A stretch of DNA of 64,000 bases from Gyrodactylus bullatarudis. Taxonomy: Eukaryota; Platyhelminthes; Monogenea; Gyrodactylidea; Gyrodactylidae. The notes under the pieces are model-generated. The model was not told the DNA's origin. It made no database searches and was given only the letters and a program-made list of their open reading frames with translations. Location of the stretch: the NCBI GenBank assembly GCA_012064415.1, contig SSNU01000060.1, forward strand, positions 286,719 to 350,718, given 5' to 3'. The translations under genes and the position numbers were made by a program. Shown piece by piece: positions 59,429 to 64,000 of the stretch; position 1 is the first letter of the stretch, and the number at the start of each line of letters is the position of its first letter.

Positions 59429-60595
59429 AGAAGTGAGAAGATATTATTGACATTGTTAGCTTTGAAGACTGTTTCAACTTTATTGATAACAAATTAGCTC
59501 GGTGCATAACTCGTCTCCAATGTTGAGCTTATTCTTATTCATGTCCTAGTTTCAAGAGATTTTCATGACTCATTTTTCTTAACCTTGGTAAAAAAGAGAG
59601 TGGAAAATTTCTTCTCATGTGAAGTATCTATTGCGAGTACATACATAATACAAATAAAATAAATTTAATTTTCTCTCTCTTATATACGTAGCTAATTCGT
59701 ACTGAACTGCTAACTCGTACTACTCATGTTTGAATTAGCAGGGATTGTTCTGCTAATTAATTATCTATTTCCTGACATTCTGGAGAAATAAGAAATGACT
59801 CAATGATGCGAAGACTGAATTATAAATGAATAATGATGGATTCGTCACGAGAGTCTAACATGGTTTCAGACCACGAAGTTGACCCGTTTATATTGATGGA
59901 TCCTATCTTGATGTCTACTCTGACAAGAGATAACGAAATCACGTTGAAGGTTGGCACTGTTCGTTCTTTGTGCAGGATTCGACAATGAAATCTATGATCC
60001 AAGACTAACAAATCCTAAATTACATACGCAAAATTATTTTTTCAGAAATTCATATCCCTTCACCTTAGTGAGCCTTGAGTTTGGTTGGTCGCTTACAAGT
60101 AGACCTACAGAAAACAAGTTGTTTTAGAGGACTTGTCTCTTACATACACAGATGCTCTGGAATTCTTTAAACCTTCTCTGATCCTCACACAGTAAAGTTC
60201 TGAAAAACTCAATTTAAAATTTTACCATAACTAAATTTATTCAATGAATTCATGTACAATTATGCATTGGACTGGAATGGCCAACGAGTTTCGCAACCAA
60301 TTGTTATAATGGTTTTTGTTACTCAATGGGGTTCTTGGCTTAAGGCCATTCTTCAATAAATAATATTGCATATACTTGTTATTATTTTAAACCAAATATA
60401 GTTCTTCGCTTGCTACCTGACCTAATCTTTTGGCTTGTATCGGTCGGATCGCAGAAAAAGAAAGAAAATAAAGATTATTCCGAGGTTCTGAGAGGTTTTA
60501 GAGAGTTTAAAAGCATCTGAGTTTATAAAAGACAAGGTCCTTTTTCATAAGAACATGAAAATTTCCCTTCAAAGGCACTCTAAAAACACCAATTA
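59429..60595. other. Intergenic, old repeats
   Basis: No gene is supported. Family C sequences occur in reverse orientation at about 60240-60310 (complement of CGAAACTCATTGGCCACTCC) and 60400-60470 (GCTTGCTACCTGACC), so this is the internally shortened counterpart of 7500-8110. Confidence 0.4.
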
Positions 60596-60771
60596 TGTCT
60601 ACTTATAAGCGACCGATCAAAATCAGGGTTTTGGTTCACATAGTGAAGGGGTGTGAATCAAGCATAGGTTTATTCGAGCTTCGAATAGTCTAGTTTGAAA
60701 GATAAAAAGGTGCAGATTTCATAAATAGTCAGGGTAAGAAAATCAGTCCATCAGATCACAAGTTATTTGAC
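60596..60771. repeat. 176-bp direct repeat, left copy
   Basis: Identical to 62034-62209 except for one base (G at 60738, A at 62176). The two copies border the retroelement relic exactly. Confidence 0.92.
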
Positions 60772-62033
60772 TTTTTTTTGTTAGAAGGATTATATTGATA
60801 TGTACAGCATAGGTAGATAATTATAATTAATACAAAATATACAAAAGTGATCATTATGCAATAATACAATAGTTATTAAAATATGATTTAGTTCTCTTGA
60901 GTTTGGGCAAATACGAAGTCAGTCGACTGAATGAATCTGAGCAGAAATTCGAAGACCAACTGGATTTAAGGTTTTATAAGTGTAAAGAAGAGTATAAAAG
61001 AGACTTGGAGTAATCAATTTTTGATCTGAGATATATCATAATAGATTTAAGATCATGGAGGTTATTCCAATCCGAAAGATTGTATTTAGAATCTAAGTAT
61101 CTAAACAATGATAATAAAATATGATCGTTATAGTTTTTATTACTCAGATTATACGAGGAGGTTGTGGAAGAGGATGAGTTAATGAAATTTTTAATAATGA
61201 AAGCAATTCTTCTGATCCACAGTGGCTGTAGCCCCGAGATCGAGATAAGTGCATTGTAAGAATCCAGATTAGGATACAATGAGTGTAAAAAACGATATTG
61301 AATTCTTTCAATCTCTAAGGATTGATAGTTGTTAATATTATATAAAAGTGGAAATTAATAATCAAAATGACTTAGAACTAAGCATTTATAAGATTTAAGT
61401 TTAAGTGCTATAGATTTTGAGAATTTTTGAATAGTTTTTAAAAAGTAAAAGATCTTTTTAAAGTTTGAAAAGGGGTTAATTTTGAATTTTGAATCAATAC
61501 TGAAACCCAGATCACAAGTAAAGGAGACAATTTCTCCAGGAAGTAGAAGCGATTCAAGGAGGGTTGCAAGGAGGCCCAATGGGAGCATAAATTATGCTGC
61601 ATAATTTTGCATTTATCTCTATTTAGACAGAGCCTCAGGACTCGAGTGAATCTTTCAGAGAGTAGAAGTAGTGATTAATTTTTAAAATATCAAGGGAGTT
61701 TCTCACCTTGAAGACGAATTTAATATCGTCTGCAAATTTAAAGAGAGCACCCTCTGTACTCTCTGGGAGCTGAATATCAGAGAAGCGGACCGATGGTTGA
61801 CCCTTGTGGAACACCCGAGTTAATGGGCTCAATATTACTGCAGAAGGAGTCATATGCAGCATATTGGCTTCTATTGGCGAATAGGTTGAGGGTTAAGTTA
61901 ATTATATGGGGGTCGATTTTATTTTCCATAAGCTTATCTCTGATAAAAGAAGATTTTAGCTTATCAAAAGCTTTAGATATATCAATGTAATAAACAATGA
62001 AGGTTTCCTTAGATTTTAAAAGCGGTTTAGTGT
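60772..62033 (-). pseudogene. Non-LTR retrotransposon relic with DISKAFD / SGVPQGS / FADD motifs
   Basis: Minus-strand element of 1262 bp with its 3' end (TTCTAACAAAAAAAA) at 60772 and a truncated 5' end at 62033. Frames give ETFIVYYIDISKAFDKLKSS (motif A), EPINSGVPQGSTIGPLL (motif B), then after a frameshift LFKFADDIKFVFKVRNSLDI (motif C), SLLLPGEIVSFTCDLGFSID, IQYRFLHSLYP and RSKIDYSKSLLY near the end. This is the reverse transcriptase of a non-LTR element of the jockey/CR1/I type; the clade is not resolved. Frameshifts and stops make it dead. The 176-bp direct repeats on both sides look like a target duplication. Confidence 0.88.
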
Positions 62034-62209
62034 TGTCTACTTATAAGCGACCGATCAAAATCAGGGTTTTGGTTCACATAGTGAAGGGGTGTGAATCAAG
62101 CATAGGTTTATTCGAGCTTCGAATAGTCTAGTTTGAAAGATAAAAAGGTGCAGATTTCATAAATAGTCAGGGTAAAAAAATCAGTCCATCAGATCACAAG
62201 TTATTTGAC
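62034..62209. repeat. 176-bp direct repeat, right copy
   Basis: Partner of 60596-60771, 175 of 176 bases identical, directly adjoining the 5'-truncated end of the retroelement. Confidence 0.92.
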
Positions 62210-62967
62210 CTTGAAATTTAGATCATATTTTTATTGAAAATCTGTATTTTTTAGGTTTTTTATCCGGGTGATATATGACAACTAAATATATATTCAAATT
62301 GGAGACCATTTTAATCATCAAACAAAGATGGAAAAGAAAAATCAAAAATAAAAATATCAGTAGATGAAAACGATTAACCTAACCCAACGGTCCAATTTCA
62401 CCTGACACGAGAAAACCTTTGTCTTCAGTTCAATCAATAGATAATATTCAAAAGACAACAGAAGAATCCTTCTACTACTAGCCTTAATCATCACTCATAA
62501 AGAAGCAAAGAGACTAATCAACTCATTCATTCAACAGAGAATAAGGTAAATAAATGAAAAGAATAAATTAATCACATACTACTTGTTATCATATAAACAA
62601 TGTTAAGCGAATATATAATAGCAAAAAAAAATAGAGTTTAATATTGGAATCAATCAATGCAAAAGACTCTTGAGCTGTAAGAGATAATGTAAAAATAAAA
62701 ATATACTCTTACTTGGAAGTATAATGATATATATTTGAATTATTGTTCTAAACGTTTTCTATTTTAATGAGAATTTTAATGGTAGTATATTATAAATACC
62801 AAAATAGTTATTAATTTTCTATTCTTCAAGGAGAATTCATAAATATTTCCTACTTGATCTTGATATTATAAATCTTTGTTTATTCTTATCCAATTTAGCT
62901 ACTTTACGAATTGGTTATTTAAAATCTAAATAAGTTTCTTTTATCTATAGCATCTGACGATTTCTCT
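62210..62967. other. Upstream region of the PTPN11-like gene
   Basis: AT-rich, with no repeat recognised. A TTATCTATAG acceptor-like site at 62941-62950 may mark a 5' untranslated exon starting at 62951, so the real promoter could lie further upstream. Confidence 0.35.
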
Positions 62968-64000
62968 ATGAGATCAATCAATGGAAGGTAAGATATTTTC
63001 AATGATTTTATTTTCAATATTTTAAAATCTCTCTTCATTAGGTGGTATCATCACCATCTGACAGGATCTCAATCTGAGAAACTTCTCTTGGAGAAAGGGA
63101 CCGATGGAAGTTTCCTTGCCCGTCCTAGTGAATCTGAGCCGGGAAACTTTACTCTCTCCGTCCGTTGTGGAAGTATGATCACTCACATTCGTGTTCAAAA
63201 CACTGGGGATTATTTCGATTTGTATGGAGGTGAAAGATTCCCTACTCTATCTGAACTCATCGCTTACTACATGGACAACAAGGGGAAAATTAAAGAGAAG
63301 AATGGTAAAGAAATTGATTTGAAATTCCCCGTTCTCTCAGAGGATCCCACTAGTGAACGTTGGTTTCACGGGAAAATTAGTGGCAAAGATTCTGAAAAGT
63401 TACTACTTGAGAAGGGTAAAGATGGCAGTTTCCTCGTGAGAGAGTCTATGCAAAAACCGGATTCTTTTGTTTTATCTGTTGTCAAGGTCAATAATGTCTC
63501 TCATATCATGATTAATCGAACACAAAATGGAGAATTCAATGTTGGTGGTGGCCAGGAGTTCAAAAATCTCAAGAGTCTTGTTGAATTTTATTCCAATTCA
63601 CCCATGGTCGAGAAGGAGGGGGATATTGTCCTTTTGAAACAGCCGTTGAACTCAACTCGTTTTAATATTTCCACAATAGACAATCGTATGAAACAACTGG
63701 AGTTGGATACGTCCAAGAGTAACGGCGTTGCCGGTTTCTTTGAAGAGTTTGAAGAAATGCATTCCGATATTCAAGTGAGCTAATTGAGAAATTGATTTCC
63801 TGTGAAAGTATATTCTTTTATTCTTGTACTCCTTCTTTTCTAGAAGACAAACAACACTAGAAACAATGGCTGTAGTCCTTTCACGTTGGAGAAGAATAGA
63901 TATAAAAATATTCTGCCTTATGACAACACTCTGGTCGTTTTGAAGGATGGAAATCCTAATGAACAAGGATCAAGTTATATTAACGCCAACTATATTTACT
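62968..64000 (+). CDS. PTPN11: SHP2 / corkscrew tyrosine phosphatase, 5' part (cut by window end)
   Basis: Non-receptor tyrosine phosphatase that couples receptor kinases to Ras/MAPK signalling. Exons seen: 62968-62987, 63042-63774 and 63844 to beyond 64000; introns are 54 and 69 bases and phases agree (2, 0). The protein starts [15 protein letters not shown]. The N-SH2 domain spans about residues 8-105, with [20 protein letters not shown] (R34 in the phosphotyrosine pocket), the SHP2-typical [20 protein letters not shown] and KEKNGKEI. The C-SH2 domain follows (about 113-210) with [26 protein letters not shown] and NVGGGQEF. Exon 3 enters the phosphatase domain: [13 protein letters not shown] and [10 protein letters not shown]. 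The catalytic Cys motif lies outside the window. The order SH2-SH2-PTP distinguishes SHP2/csw from other phosphatases. Confidence 0.95.

Overview
The window is nuclear DNA of an AT-rich animal. It has spliceosomal introns with GT..AG borders, long intergenic spacers, and a dense load of old transposons. The gene families are purely metazoan: NCKAP1/HEM, an SHP2/corkscrew phosphatase, a TRIM-type RING/B-box protein and a single-LIM protein. The LIM protein's inferred N-terminus, MPFVP, is the one used by arthropod muscle LIM proteins (my recollection), so an arthropod or arthropod-like protostome is my best guess. The species cannot be fixed from the sequence.

Layout. 1-2280: repeats and a dead piggyBac transposase (685-1732, minus). 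2477-4387: intronless TRIM-like gene (minus). 4388-9500: repeats, including a complete 845-bp Mutator-like element with long inverted arms and a 9-bp target duplication. 9766-28458: NCKAP1 on the minus strand in seven exons; its two largest introns (5.3 and 6.1 kb) are filled with MITE-type elements, and a near-perfect 188-bp inverted repeat sits just upstream of exon 5. 28599-31205: DDX5/p68-type DEAD-box helicase gene on the plus strand in seven exons, divergent from NCKAP1 with 140 bp between start codons. 33157-46656: small LIM protein gene (plus), three coding exons, with an 11.7-kb first intron full of repeats. 52092-53894: intronless bHLH protein gene (minus). 54000-62900: a repeat-rich stretch with many fragments of one non-LTR retrotransposon family, SINEs and piggyBac-type MITEs. 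62968-end: first three exons of PTPN11/corkscrew (plus), cut by the window edge.

How the genes relate. NCKAP1 (WAVE complex, actin) and the helicase probably share one short bidirectional promoter; no other functional clustering is apparent. The TRIM, bHLH, LIM and phosphatase genes are independent transcription units.

Mobile DNA. I can recognise piggyBac (one transposase relic plus up to three TTAA-flanked MITE types), hAT and Mutator-like non-autonomous elements, a Penelope-like fragment, a tRNA-derived SINE family with A and B boxes, and a truncated non-LTR family with SGVPQGS and FADD motifs. Two further families of short inverted-repeat elements share one terminus. One retroelement fragment lies between two 176-bp direct repeats that differ at one base.

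The exon coordinates below were worked out by hand from splice sites, reading phase and family similarity. No search or transcript data were available.
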